A stretch of 64,000 nt of DNA from Winogradskyella helgolandensis (GCF_013404085.1 NZ_JABFHO010000001.1:1871001-1935000), one strand, 5' to 3'. Counted from the stretch's first letter, positions 46,744-55,704 are shown. Translations and numbers: made by a program. Notes: generated from the sequence alone by a model not told the origin.

Positions 46744-46997
46744 TTAGAGCGCATTACGCTATTATAATTTTAAGTAAATGTATATTATTTTTTGATTGGT
46801 TTTACAGCAGTATAAAATTATTTTTATATTTTTTTTTGTGTATGAGATTGAGGCTTTTTGTGTTTCAAAAGCAGAGCAAGCCAATTAGAATTCTGCTATA
46901 CGAAGAACGGCTCATACGTGTAACAAATTATAGTTTTAATAGTTTAGGTTTTTATAAAACAATAGTGTGTCCTTACTAATAGTTTGAGAATAATGTA

Positions 46998-47525
46998 TTA
47001 ATGAAGCGTATGATTTGAAGCGGCATACTCGCCACAATATTTCACAGGGACTCCAGCATCTTTGGCATCTTTTGCTCTTAATAAAAACTCTCGAGTTGTT
47101 TTTTCTGAGCCTGCATAATGACCTCTAAACAGTGGTAGGATTTTAGCTGTCTCTGCTTCTTTGAGTCTTGTGTTAAATTCTTCAATTGATTTGTCAGAAA
47201 TCGCATATACACCTCTATATATAGGCTCAATAGATGCTTCTTTTGCGTCTTTAATTCTTGAGCTAAACTCTTCTAAAGACTTGTTAGATGCTGCATAATG
47301 GCCATAGACAATTGGGATTAGTATGGATCGTTTTGCTTCATTAATTTTTTCGTTAAATTCTTCTACGGATTTGTTAGAAGCTGCATATAAGCCTCTGAAT
47401 GCTGGTATAATTGACGTTTTTTCAACTTCTTTCATTCGTGTTGCATAATTCGTGTTGTTGCTTGATGTACAAGAGACAAAAGGAAATACCATTAAAAAGG
47501 TTAAGATTAAAATTAGTGTTCTCAT
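46998..47525 (-). CDS. Lipoprotein made of 30-residue repeats (unknown function)
   Basis: I do not recognise the family. The 175-residue protein has a lipoprotein-like signal (FVSC, Cys at 19), then repeats with an exact period of 30 residues: units at 41-70, 71-100, 101-130 and 131-160, a half unit at 161-175 and a half unit at 27-40. The consensus is P-x-x-x-G-x-Y-A-x-S-x-K-S-x-E-E-F-x-x-R-x-K-E-A-x. Each unit looks like a short strand (RGxYA) followed by a helix (KSxEEFNxRxKEA). It lies 152 nt downstream of the M14 peptidase and 254 nt upstream of the ligase operon, all on the minus strand. Confidence 0.75.
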   Translation of the reverse strand: MRTLILILTFLMVFPFVSCTSSNNTNYATRMKEVEKTSIIPAFRGLYAASNKSVEEFNEKINEAKRSILIPIVYGHYAASNKSLEEFSSRIKDAKEASIEPIYRGVYAISDKSIEEFNTRLKEAETAKILPLFRGHYAGSEKTTREFLLRAKDAKDAGVPVKYCGEYAASNHTLH

Positions 47526-47677
47526 AATAGGTAGATTAATTGTATTTGATAGCCATAATGCTATGACCCTTCCTGTCTTTTCAACAGGTTTAGTTACTTA
47601 AAAGACTTACGATTTTAGTGATATAATTTGTGAAAGATTTTAAGCTAAGTTAATTTAAAAATTTTATAAATTCAAGT

Positions 47678-49435
47678 CTATTTTAAGCGATAAATAGGAT
47701 ATTGCATATGTGCAGCTTCGTAGTGTTTACTCTGCTTGTACAACCAGTCTAATTGTTGATACCAATTGTTGGCAAAATCTTCATCGTAGCTGATTTTTAT
47801 ATTGTATTCTATTTGAAGTTTCGGGTTTTCCTTTAAAAGTTGTTCTGCTCTGTCTTCCCATACATAAGGTGAGAAGCCTTCTTTTTGTTGTAAAATAGTA
47901 TCAAAGAAATTCCAGTTAAAAAAGGAATCAGGAGCTGACGGTTCTAAGGTTTCTAAAAGATAACGAATTGTTTTTTGATTTGTAGAGATTAGATAATCAC
48001 CTTTTCTAAAGGTTACCTTATTTTCAGATGTGTTTACGATTGTATTAAAATGCGCATAATGACCTTCGTAAGCAGATTTTCGAGTTTCGAAGCTTCCTAT
48101 TTTATATGATTCAACAGTGAGTGTGGTATCGTTTTTAAATTGGGTGAATTCGACGTTATTCAATTTTAATAGATCGATGACGTTATACCAACCTTGTGGA
48201 ATAATATAAGCTTCGGGAATAGTGATGGAGTCTGTTGCTTTAAAATAATTTTGATAGGTAATGTCTTTTGTAAAGGGTTTAGATCGATCGTATTTTAAAC
48301 GTTTTGCTCCTGTAAATTCACTTGGAATCATTTCTCCTTCGTAACCTTTAAATTTTAGAGTTGAGGTTCGGCTTGTATCTAAAGCCCAAGTTAATGGATA
48401 GGTGTCGCCAGCTGCCCATAATTTGGCTTGTGCTTTTCTAAGTTGCGTAATTTTATCACCTTGTTCTTCTGTGATTTCAATCATGCTTTTCATTAATTCG
48501 TAAGTGCCTTCTACACGTTGTTTATAAGGTTTTAACATGTGTGTTTCTACCATCATTCCTAAGGTGTTAAAGAGCGTTGTGTAACCTGTGGAATAACGCG
48601 GTGAATCTAAAAATTGCGTAAATCCAGAATCTGGTGTGCGATTAAAAACGTTAACATATGGTGTGATATCCCACGATTTTTCTTCGAGTTTTTGCTCTAG
48701 CGTTGGCATCATTTCGGTATGAATAAATTCTCCTAATTCACCTCCTAATTTATTATGTTGGGTAAATAAATGCGTTAAGGTATATTGATAATCTGCTCCG
48801 TTGCTGACGTGATTGTCTATAAAAACATCCGGTTGTACCAAATGAAAAATTTGAGCAAAGGCTTTTGCATTTTTGGTGTCGGATTTTATAAAATCGCGAT
48901 TCAAATCATAGTTTCTAGCATTGCCTCTAAAGCCGTATGTTTTTGGGCCGTTTTGGTTGGTACGGGTTGTTGAGTTTCGATTCAAGCTTCCTCCAACATT
49001 ATAAATAGGAATTGTAACGATAATTGTACTTTGGGGAGCTTTAATTTTGCCGTCAGCAATATCTCTAAAGAGCATCATAGTCGCATCAATACCATCAGAT
49101 TCACCAGGATGGATACCATTATTAATTAATAAAATTCTATTGTTTTGTCTTATCGTTTCAAAATTATCACCAGACGCTTTCATGTTTAAGGTTGCCATAT
49201 GAAGTGGTTTCCCTGCGTCCGTTTCACCAATCTCTTGCAATGATATTTCTGGATAGCTGTTGGCTAAATCTTGGTAATATTTTATAGTTTCATAATACGT
49301 TGCGGTTTCTAATCCTTCACTTTTTTCGAAAATTGTGGTGAAATCGACTTCGATGTTCTTGTTTTCTATATTTTGTTTTTCAATATTTTTATTACAAGCA
49401 ACTAACAATAAGGTTAATACCAATAGTTTTTTCAT
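47678..49435 (-). CDS. M14 family zinc carboxypeptidase, lipoprotein
   Basis: The 585-residue protein has a lipobox LLLVACN (Cys 14), so it is probably anchored to a membrane facing the periplasm or exterior. The M14 domain shows the first zinc ligands in NGIHPGESDG (HxxE), the Arg/Asn-Arg substrate site in NRDFIKSD, the third zinc ligand His in VFIDNHVSNG, and a catalytic Glu region MMVETHML near 300. The last 250 residues are a domain of unknown role. The expected reaction is removal of C-terminal residues from peptides or murein peptides. Confidence 0.88.
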   Translation of the reverse strand: MKKLLVLTLLLVACNKNIEKQNIENKNIEVDFTTIFEKSEGLETATYYETIKYYQDLANSYPEISLQEIGETDAGKPLHMATLNMKASGDNFETIRQNNRILLINNGIHPGESDGIDATMMLFRDIADGKIKAPQSTIIVTIPIYNVGGSLNRNSTTRTNQNGPKTYGFRGNARNYDLNRDFIKSDTKNAKAFAQIFHLVQPDVFIDNHVSNGADYQYTLTHLFTQHNKLGGELGEFIHTEMMPTLEQKLEEKSWDITPYVNVFNRTPDSGFTQFLDSPRYSTGYTTLFNTLGMMVETHMLKPYKQRVEGTYELMKSMIEITEEQGDKITQLRKAQAKLWAAGDTYPLTWALDTSRTSTLKFKGYEGEMIPSEFTGAKRLKYDRSKPFTKDITYQNYFKATDSITIPEAYIIPQGWYNVIDLLKLNNVEFTQFKNDTTLTVESYKIGSFETRKSAYEGHYAHFNTIVNTSENKVTFRKGDYLISTNQKTIRYLLETLEPSAPDSFFNWNFFDTILQQKEGFSPYVWEDRAEQLLKENPKLQIEYNIKISYDEDFANNWYQQLDWLYKQSKHYEAAHMQYPIYRLK

Positions 49436-49474
49436 AGTTTAAAAGTTTAGTTAAAATTACTTATATTTATTAAC

Positions 49475-49843
49475 ATGAAAACATATAAACTTAGCTTTGG
49501 TATAATTACTATACTTAAGACTAATCTTGCTGAGGTCGTTATAAATGAAGGTGTTGTGATGGATTTGAAGATGATAGAGGAATATCATGCTTTTTTGATT
49601 GAAAAATTAGAAGCTCCATTTTCTTTATTGATCAATAAAAAGCATTCCTACACATACACATTTGAAGCTCAAAAATCTATTGTAAATATTGAAGGAGTAA
49701 AAGCTATGGCTGTTATAACACATGCTTATGTTTCTAAATTGGCAACGGATGTTTTAATAAATATGAATCGAGATAGTGATTGGAATATTAAGATGTTTCA
49801 GAGTAGGGAAGAGGGCTTAGAGTGGATAGAAAATCATGACTGA
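49475..49843 (+). CDS. SpoIIAA/STAS-like small protein
   Basis: The 122-residue cytosolic protein has alternating short strands and helices (TNLAEVVINEGVVMDLKMIEEYHAFLIEKL, then SLLINKKHSYTYTFEAQKSI) that resemble the SpoIIAA-like proteins of Bacteroidota. The final EEGLEWIENHD helix is typical. The role is unknown. It is divergent from the M14 gene with 39 nt between starts; a near-consensus -7 element (TATATTTA, 49462-49469) ends 5 nt before its ATG. Confidence 0.65.
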   Translation: MKTYKLSFGIITILKTNLAEVVINEGVVMDLKMIEEYHAFLIEKLEAPFSLLINKKHSYTYTFEAQKSIVNIEGVKAMAVITHAYVSKLATDVLINMNRDSDWNIKMFQSREEGLEWIENHD

Positions 49844-49912
49844 TTTTATGTTCGTTTTCATATAAAAATATGATAACTTCGCGCTTCATTTTACAACCCT
49901 ATTCATAAATAA

Positions 49913-50845
49913 ATGCAACAAACTACAAATACTATTTTAATGATTCGTCCTGTAAGTTTTAGGATGAACGAGCAAACCGCTGTCAATAATTATTTTCAAG
50001 AAGATTTAGGTTATAAAAATGCCGAAATTAATACTAAAGCACAGGTGGAATTTGATGCTTTTGTTGAAAAACTACGTTCAGTTGGTATTAATGTGGTTGT
50101 GGAAGAGGATGATAAACTTAATGATACTCCAGATTCTATTTTTCCGAATAATTGGGTGAGTTTTCATGCGAATGGTGATGTCGCAAAATATCCGATGTTT
50201 GCTGAAAACAGAAGGCGAGAGCGCAGAGATGAGGTGTTTATTAGATTAGAAGAAGAAGGTTTTGTGATCGAAAATATAGTTGATTATACATCTGCTGAGC
50301 ACGAAGGTTTTTTTCTAGAAGGCACAGGAAGTATGGCTTTAGATCGCGAAAATAGAATTGCATATTGTGCGTTGTCAGCAAGAGCAGATGAGGAATTGTT
50401 TATTGAGTTTTGTGAAGATTTTGAATATACACCAGTTATTTTTATTGCTAATCAAACCGTAGAAGGGAAGCGTTTACCAATTTACCACACTAACGTAATG
50501 ATGTGTTTGGCGGAAACGTTTACTGTGATTTGTTTAGATACTATTGACGATAAAAAAGAGCGTAAAAACGTTGTAAAGCATTTAAAGCAAGATGGTAAAG
50601 AAATCATTTCTATTACAGAAGATCAAATGCATCAGTTTGCAGGAAATATGTTGCAATTACGCGGTGAAAACGATCAACGTTATTTAGTGATGAGTGAAGC
50701 TGCACATAATAGTTTAACTAAAACTCAGATTGCTAATATTGAAAAACATTGCCCTATTTTATCGAGTTCTTTAGAAACGATTGAAACGTGTGGAGGTGGA
50801 AGTGCACGTTGTATGATGGCTGAAGTGTTTTTGCCGAAAGCGTAA
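49913..50845 (+). CDS. ctlX: Citrulline utilisation hydrolase CtlX-like (pentein superfamily)
   Basis: The 310-residue protein matches the CtlX group of the amidinotransferase superfamily. It has NTILMIRPVSFRMNEQTAVNN at the N-terminus, DSIFPNNWVSFHANG (substrate Asp/Asn region), EGFFLEGTGSMALDRENR (catalytic Glu), LPIYHTNVMMCLAE (catalytic His) and the C-terminal nucleophile Cys in CGGGSARCMMAEVFLP. The name and substrate rest on the family; hydrolysis of citrulline or another ureido/guanidino compound is inferred. Confidence 0.88.
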   Translation: MQQTTNTILMIRPVSFRMNEQTAVNNYFQEDLGYKNAEINTKAQVEFDAFVEKLRSVGINVVVEEDDKLNDTPDSIFPNNWVSFHANGDVAKYPMFAENRRRERRDEVFIRLEEEGFVIENIVDYTSAEHEGFFLEGTGSMALDRENRIAYCALSARADEELFIEFCEDFEYTPVIFIANQTVEGKRLPIYHTNVMMCLAETFTVICLDTIDDKKERKNVVKHLKQDGKEIISITEDQMHQFAGNMLQLRGENDQRYLVMSEAAHNSLTKTQIANIEKHCPILSSSLETIETCGGGSARCMMAEVFLPKA

Positions 50846-50913
50846 GTTGTAAATAAGTTTTGCTAAGTTGTTTGCTGTTAAGTAATACGCTTAATCAACT
50901 TTTTTACTTTATT

Positions 50914-50976
50914 ATCTTGAATCTTGAATCTTGAATCTTGAATCTTGAATCTTGAATCTTGAATCTTGAATCTTGA
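50914..50976. repeat. Nine tandem copies of the heptamer ATCTTGA
   Basis: Nine perfect copies (63 bp) lie in the 147-bp gap between the convergent ctlX and histidine kinase genes, followed by a shortened variant (ATTGAATC). A small stem (TTAAG...CTTAA, about 50880-50895) with a T-run precedes it and may end ctlX. The repeat is not self-complementary. A heptamer unit and perfect copies suggest strand slippage and length variation between strains. Confidence 0.95.
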
Positions 50977-50992
50977 ATTGAATCAACTAAAC

Positions 50993-53041
50993 TTAAGAGG
51001 CTGTTTTAGGTAACTCAACAAAGAACTTACTACCAACGTTCTCTATACTTTCTACCCAAATTCTACCGTTGTTCAATTCTACTAAATCCTTAGCGATAGA
51101 TAATCCTAAACCAGTTCCTTTTTCATTTTTAGTGCCAGCTGTTGTAAAGTTTTTGTGTGCAGCAAAAAGCTTATCGATATTTTTCTTAGAAATACCAACA
51201 CCAGAGTCTTCTATGCAAATTAGAGACTTACCATTAACATCGACATTAGAAATTGTAATAACATCACCAGTTCTACAAAACTTCACAGCATTAGTAATTA
51301 AATTCTGAATTACAATCTCCACCATACTACGGTCTGCGTAAATGAAATCGTTTTGAGATTCATCAATTAAAACAATGCGTTTGTCTTCAACCTTTTGTTC
51401 TACTAAGGCCATTTTAGAATGGAAGACATCTTGAATATTGAAACGTTCTGGTTTCGGTTCTAAATTCTGCATTTGCGACTTAGACCAATTCAATAAGTTA
51501 AATAATAGTGATGACGCATTATTAGCATTTTCACTTAATTCTGGAATTAATTCGTAAAATTCATCCTTAGAAATACTGTCTTCTTTTAATAAATCTAAAA
51601 ATGCTTTAATAGAAGAAATCGAATCTTTTAAGTCGTGAGAAACAATAGAAAAAAGTTTGTCCTTAACTTGGTTAACCTCTTCCAAATGGTGTGTTTGTTC
51701 TAGGATAGCTTCTGTTCTTATTTTTTCTTCAGCTAATATATCTTTTTGTTTTTCTAAGGCGTCTTTATGTGCTTTAGTTTTTAAAAGACTATAAATTAGA
51801 AGACCTAATAATAATGTAAAAGCAGCTATACTTCCATATAAAAGATAAGGATTAACAAACGACGTTGATACTGTAGTTTCTTGCTTTTTTTCGTTTGCGG
51901 AACTATCATTATCAATAGTTTTATTGTCAATGATATCTAAAGGATCTAAATCTGTTGGAAAAACAGGTTGGTCAATTTTAGAAAGAGAATCTTTTAAATC
52001 ATAGAATTTATTTTGCCAGAAAAAAGCATTTTGATAATATCCACGAGTAGAATCTAAAGCAATATGAAGTTTGTAATTTTCTAAAAGTTCTGTTTTGTTA
52101 TCTATTTTCTGTGCAATTTTATAAGCTTCATTTAATTGCTTTTCAGCTAGTTTAACCTTTTTCTTTTGAAGGTTTAAATGTCCAATAGCATTTAAGGCTC
52201 TTAGAATACCTTCATTATTCTTTTGTTCTCTGTTGTATTTTAAACCTTCTACTAAGTATTCTGAAGCTTTTTCATACTCATTAAAGCGTAAATACTCACT
52301 ACCCAATTTAGGAAGTATTTCACCTCTAAGATCTTCATCTGTGTTAGGGTTTAGAATATCTAGGGCTTTTTCATAGTACTCTATAGCCTTGCGATGTTCT
52401 TTTAATTCTGAATAAAGGCTCGCAATATTTTTAGTAGATATTTTAATACCTTCCTTGTCACTAATCTGTTTGCGGACTTCCAAAGCTTTGAAATTATATT
52501 CTTTGGCCTTATCAATTTGATTGGTTTTATGATAAGCTTCAGCAAGATTATTATATGCTGAGCTTAACTCTTCTTTTAAGTATTGCTTTTCAAAAATATT
52601 TATTGCAGATAAAGAGTTTTGTAAACCTACCTTGTAATTACCCCTTTTAATTTCAATTAGACCAATGCTATTACTCACTTTGGCAACACCAAGAGTATCA
52701 CTTATTTTTAAATATAAATTTCTAGATTTATTGTAGCTATCAATCGCATTAAAATAATCGTTACGTTCAGTAAAAATTAATGCTCTATAGTAGCTGCTTT
52801 CTGCTTGTCCTTTAATGTAATTAAGTTCATCAGAAAGTTTTGAAGTTTGATTAATGTAAAGTAAAGCTTTATCATAATCTTTATTTTCATAAAGTTCATT
52901 AATAAGCACAAGCGACATATCCACTTTCGTAGAGTCTGGGTTTTTATAAGCTACTTTTACTGATAGTTCATCTATTTTTTCAGTCTGAGAAAAGATAGAA
53001 AACGATATAAGACAAACAGCTAATGTTAGTAACTGTTTCAT
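50993..53041 (-). CDS. TPR-domain sensor histidine kinase
   Basis: The 682-residue protein has a signal peptide (LAVCLISFSIFSQ), about seven periplasmic TPR units (e.g. AYNNLAEAYHKTNQIDKAKEY, EHRKAIEYYEKALDIL), one transmembrane helix (YLLYGSIAAFTLLLGLLIYSL, about 400-420) and a coiled coil. The HisKA domain has phospho-His in FSIVSHDLKDSI, and the HATPase domain has the N box (IVIQNLITNAVKFC), G1 (CIEDSGVGI) and G2 (GTGLGLSIAKDLV). No response regulator is adjacent. The promoter lies about 220 nt upstream. Ligand unknown. Confidence 0.93.
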   Translation of the reverse strand: MKQLLTLAVCLISFSIFSQTEKIDELSVKVAYKNPDSTKVDMSLVLINELYENKDYDKALLYINQTSKLSDELNYIKGQAESSYYRALIFTERNDYFNAIDSYNKSRNLYLKISDTLGVAKVSNSIGLIEIKRGNYKVGLQNSLSAINIFEKQYLKEELSSAYNNLAEAYHKTNQIDKAKEYNFKALEVRKQISDKEGIKISTKNIASLYSELKEHRKAIEYYEKALDILNPNTDEDLRGEILPKLGSEYLRFNEYEKASEYLVEGLKYNREQKNNEGILRALNAIGHLNLQKKKVKLAEKQLNEAYKIAQKIDNKTELLENYKLHIALDSTRGYYQNAFFWQNKFYDLKDSLSKIDQPVFPTDLDPLDIIDNKTIDNDSSANEKKQETTVSTSFVNPYLLYGSIAAFTLLLGLLIYSLLKTKAHKDALEKQKDILAEEKIRTEAILEQTHHLEEVNQVKDKLFSIVSHDLKDSISSIKAFLDLLKEDSISKDEFYELIPELSENANNASSLLFNLLNWSKSQMQNLEPKPERFNIQDVFHSKMALVEQKVEDKRIVLIDESQNDFIYADRSMVEIVIQNLITNAVKFCRTGDVITISNVDVNGKSLICIEDSGVGISKKNIDKLFAAHKNFTTAGTKNEKGTGLGLSIAKDLVELNNGRIWVESIENVGSKFFVELPKTAS

Positions 53042-53262
53042 CTTAAAATAGCGTTAAAACGAATTGCGCTGTTTTGGATCGAAAAACTTTTAGGGAGGGA
53101 CAAAAAAAGTAAGTTAACACAAAACAAAAACAACAGGGTTAATGTTCGATTATTAAGCTTCATTAATGTTTGGGACATTGATTAATAGCCCTTCAAAAGT
53201 GCTATTATGTAAACAAATATGCTAATATTTAGGACTTAATACCAAAATATTAGTTGAAGTGA

Positions 53263-53270
53263 CAAATATA
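53263..53270 (-). promoter_or_regulatory. -7 promoter element of the TPR histidine kinase
   Basis: On the minus strand this is TATATTTG, a consensus match. It gives an untranslated leader of about 215-220 nt, which is long for this genome. Confidence 0.55.
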
Positions 53271-53290
53271 GTTTTTTTTAATTTTTACTT

Positions 53291-53335
53291 ATCGATAAAA
53301 GGTAAATTTAACGGTAGTAATACGCTTTTATCGAT
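53291..53335. repeat. 11-bp inverted repeat upstream of the histidine kinase promoter
   Basis: ATCGATAAAAG (53291-53301) and CTTTTATCGAT (53325-53335) are perfect inverted copies separated by 23 bp. They sit just upstream of the kinase promoter, as expected for a regulator site or an extrusion-prone element. Confidence 0.55.
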
Positions 53336-53524
53336 GAAATGCACGTTTTGCTTAATGCGTTGTTATTTAGAGGTTTGTGTTTGCTTGTGCTTAAAGCAGA
53401 TAGGGTATTTTAGTTAAAAATCAAGTCAGCATGGATTCTATCAAGAGGCTCCGTTTATCGACGTTTTTTTATAATTATCAAAGCTACAGAAATTAGAGCT
53501 TAATAATAAAATCCGAGACCTGTT

Positions 53525-53579
53525 TTATATGGAATGGTTTTAATTGTGGTAAACAGCTATTCCATATAAGCTTTTTAAT
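53525..53579 (+). terminator. Terminator-like hairpin with no upstream gene on its strand
   Basis: TTATATGGAAT (53525-53535) pairs with ATTCCATATAA (53559-53569); G-U and G-C pairs extend it inward by about four. GCTTTTTAATC follows. Since no plus-strand coding gene lies upstream for more than 2 kb, it may end a small RNA. Confidence 0.5.
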
Positions 53580-53704
53580 CTTGAGGTGCGTACCAATGTT
53601 TTAAACGGATTAGGTTTAAATCTTCATACCTTACATTTTTTTCTGCAGTCTATAAAGTTAAGTAATAATCTCTGTCTAGAATCTTAATAAAACAATAAAA
53701 CATC

Positions 53705-53712
53705 TATCTTTG
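53705..53712 (+). promoter_or_regulatory. -7 promoter element of argS
   Basis: TATCTTTG matches the consensus and lies 34 nt upstream of the argS ATG. Confidence 0.6.
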
Positions 53713-53746
53713 CCAACGTTTTAAAATACCAAAATAAAGCAGAATT

Positions 53747-55528
53747 ATGACCCTTCAAGAGACATTAGAATTACATGTGAAAGCAGCGATTAAAGCGTTG
53801 TTTCAATCGGAATTAGAATCAGTAGAGTTTCAAGCGACTCGTAAAGAGTTTGCTGGTGATGTTACTGTTGTTGTGTTTCCAATGTTGCGTGTTGTAAAAG
53901 GAAATCCAGCAGTAATTGGTGAGCAAGTTGGTCAGTATTTACTAGATAATGTAGATTTAGTAAAAGGATTTAACGTGGTTAAAGGCTTTTTAAATATTGA
54001 AATAAATGATTCGTATTATTTAAATTTCTTTCAATCTGTAAAAGATAAAACGAATTATGGTTTTGTTGAACAAAAAGATGACAAAGCTATTATGGTTGAA
54101 TATTCTTCGCCAAACACCAACAAGCCATTACATTTAGGACATGTACGAAATGTGCTTTTAGGTTATAGTGTTGCGGAAATTTTAAAGGCTTCGGGCAAGA
54201 AGGTTTATAAAACTCAAATCATTAACGATAGAGGTATTCATATTTGTAAAAGTATGTTGGCTTATCAAAAGTTTGGTGAAGGTGAGACTCCAACTGAAGA
54301 CTTAAAAGGTGATAAGTTGGTTGGAAATTATTATGTGAAATTCGACCAAGAATACAAGTCTGAAATTGCAGAATTAATAGCTGAAGGTCAATCTGAAGAA
54401 GATGCAAAAAAGAATGCTCCTTTATTATTAGAAGCACAAGATATGCTTATTAAATGGGAAGCAGGAGATGATGATGTTGTAGCGCTTTGGAAAAAAATGA
54501 ACCAATGGGTTTATGATGGTTTTGATGTTACTTATAAAAATATCGGAGTCGATTTTGATACCTATTATTATGAAAGTAATACCTATTTACTCGGTAAGGA
54601 ATTTGTTGCTGAAGGTTTAAAAACAGGTGTTTTTGAGCAAGATGCAGATGGTTCTGTTTGGTGTGATTTAACGGAAGATGGTTTAGATAGAAAAATCGTC
54701 TTACGAGCAGATGGTACAGCCGTTTATATGACGCAAGATATCGGAACTGCAATTCAACGAATAAAGGATTATCCAGATGTTGGTGGTATGGTTTATACCG
54801 TTGGTAACGAACAGGATTATCATTTTAAAGTTTTATTCTTAATCTTGAAGAAATTAGGATTCGAGTGGGCAAAAAATCTATTCCATTTAAGTTACGGAAT
54901 GGTAGATTTACCAAGCGGAAAAATGAAGAGTAGAGAAGGAACTGTTGTAGATGCTGATGATTTAATCTCTGAAATGGCAGATACGGCTGAAGAGATTTCG
55001 AAAGATTTAGGAAAGCTTGAAGACTACTCGGAAGATGAAAAACAAGCCCTTTATAAAACTATTGGTTTGGGTGCTTTAAAATATTACATCTTAAAAGTAG
55101 ATCCGAAAAAGCGAATTTTATTCGACCCAAAAGAATCCATCGATTTTCAAGGAAATACAGGACCATTTATCCAGTATACGTATGCTAGAATTCAGTCTAT
55201 TTTAAGAAAGGCTGATTCTAATAATAACGTTTCGACTTCGCTCAGCGACGAGATAATACTTCACGATAAAGAAAAACAATTGATCAAACAATTAGAGTTG
55301 TTTCCAGAAGTCATTCAAAATGCAGCAGAACAACACAGTCCTGCATTAATTGCAAATTACACGTATGATTTGGTAAAGGATTTTAATTCGTTCTACCAAA
55401 ATGTGTCTATTCTTGGTGCAGATTCAGATGAAGAAAAGAGTTTTAGAGTGGCCTTGTCTAAATTGGTTAGTCAGACTATAAAAAATGCATTTCAGGTTTT
55501 AGGCATTGAGGTTCCTGAACGTATGTAA
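53747..55528 (+). CDS. argS: Arginyl-tRNA synthetase
   Basis: The 593-residue class I synthetase charges tRNA-Arg. The N-terminal tRNA D-arm domain (Add-1) covers about 1-110. The HIGH motif is in NKPLHLGHVRN (near 130), the KMSKS-like motif is GKMKSREGTVVDADD, and the C-terminal DALR anticodon-binding domain (FIQYTYARIQSILRKA) completes it. At about residues 493-503 the codons read VSTSLSDEI and come from a stretch that looks like a dispersed flavobacterial repeat inserted in frame. The enzyme must be essential, so the insertion is evidently tolerated. Confidence 0.97.
   Translation: MTLQETLELHVKAAIKALFQSELESVEFQATRKEFAGDVTVVVFPMLRVVKGNPAVIGEQVGQYLLDNVDLVKGFNVVKGFLNIEINDSYYLNFFQSVKDKTNYGFVEQKDDKAIMVEYSSPNTNKPLHLGHVRNVLLGYSVAEILKASGKKVYKTQIINDRGIHICKSMLAYQKFGEGETPTEDLKGDKLVGNYYVKFDQEYKSEIAELIAEGQSEEDAKKNAPLLLEAQDMLIKWEAGDDDVVALWKKMNQWVYDGFDVTYKNIGVDFDTYYYESNTYLLGKEFVAEGLKTGVFEQDADGSVWCDLTEDGLDRKIVLRADGTAVYMTQDIGTAIQRIKDYPDVGGMVYTVGNEQDYHFKVLFLILKKLGFEWAKNLFHLSYGMVDLPSGKMKSREGTVVDADDLISEMADTAEEISKDLGKLEDYSEDEKQALYKTIGLGALKYYILKVDPKKRILFDPKESIDFQGNTGPFIQYTYARIQSILRKADSNNNVSTSLSDEIILHDKEKQLIKQLELFPEVIQNAAEQHSPALIANYTYDLVKDFNSFYQNVSILGADSDEEKSFRVALSKLVSQTIKNAFQVLGIEVPERM
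55229..55252. repeat. Dispersed-repeat-like stretch inside argS
   Basis: GTTTCGACTTCGCTCAGCGA (55229-55248) is the reverse complement of TCGCTGAGCGAAGTCGAAAC. The GAGCGAAGTCGAAA core is one I remember as a very common intergenic repeat in Bacteroidota. Here it lies inside a coding gene and keeps the frame. Its local base composition is clearly richer in GC than its flanks (GATTCTAATAATAAC before, GATAATACTTCAC after). Confidence 0.6.
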
Positions 55529-55704
55529 GGTCCTTTTTACTTCCAGTATTTATTGATTTGTTTTATCAATTATTTGATCCATATAGGTAACTGGAAATTC
55601 AATTATATACAGGACAATCAGTTATTTAACATATTGGATAGAAGTGTATTCTATCCTTTTTTGTAATTTAGTAAGAGTTAAAACGTTCATTAAATCTTAT
55701 TGTT

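Larger units (their letters stand above)
53042..53746. other. 705-bp gap with several inverted repeats and two divergent promoters
   Basis: No credible ORF is seen. From left to right it holds the histidine-kinase leader (with the stem AATAGC...GCTATT, 53184-53206), the kinase -7 element (53263-53270), an 11-bp inverted repeat (53291-53335), an 11-bp inverted repeat followed by CTTTTTAATC (53525-53579) and the argS promoter (53705-53712). The second stem looks like the end of a small RNA on the plus strand, with no identified start. Confidence 0.6.

Noticed and set aside
46695-46979. 94-codon plus-strand frame between the ATP-grasp gene and the repeat lipoprotein
   Set aside because: It starts inside the ATP-grasp gene on the other strand, has no recognisable domain and no promoter; AT-rich spacer DNA explains it.
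46998-49435. Toxin-antitoxin or immunity pair for the repeat lipoprotein and M14 peptidase
   Set aside because: The gap of 152 nt, the size of the peptidase and the lack of any toxin-like features do not support such a pair.
50914-50976. Possible CRISPR array at the repeated sequence
   Set aside because: The repeat unit is seven bases in direct tandem with no spacers and no cas genes nearby.
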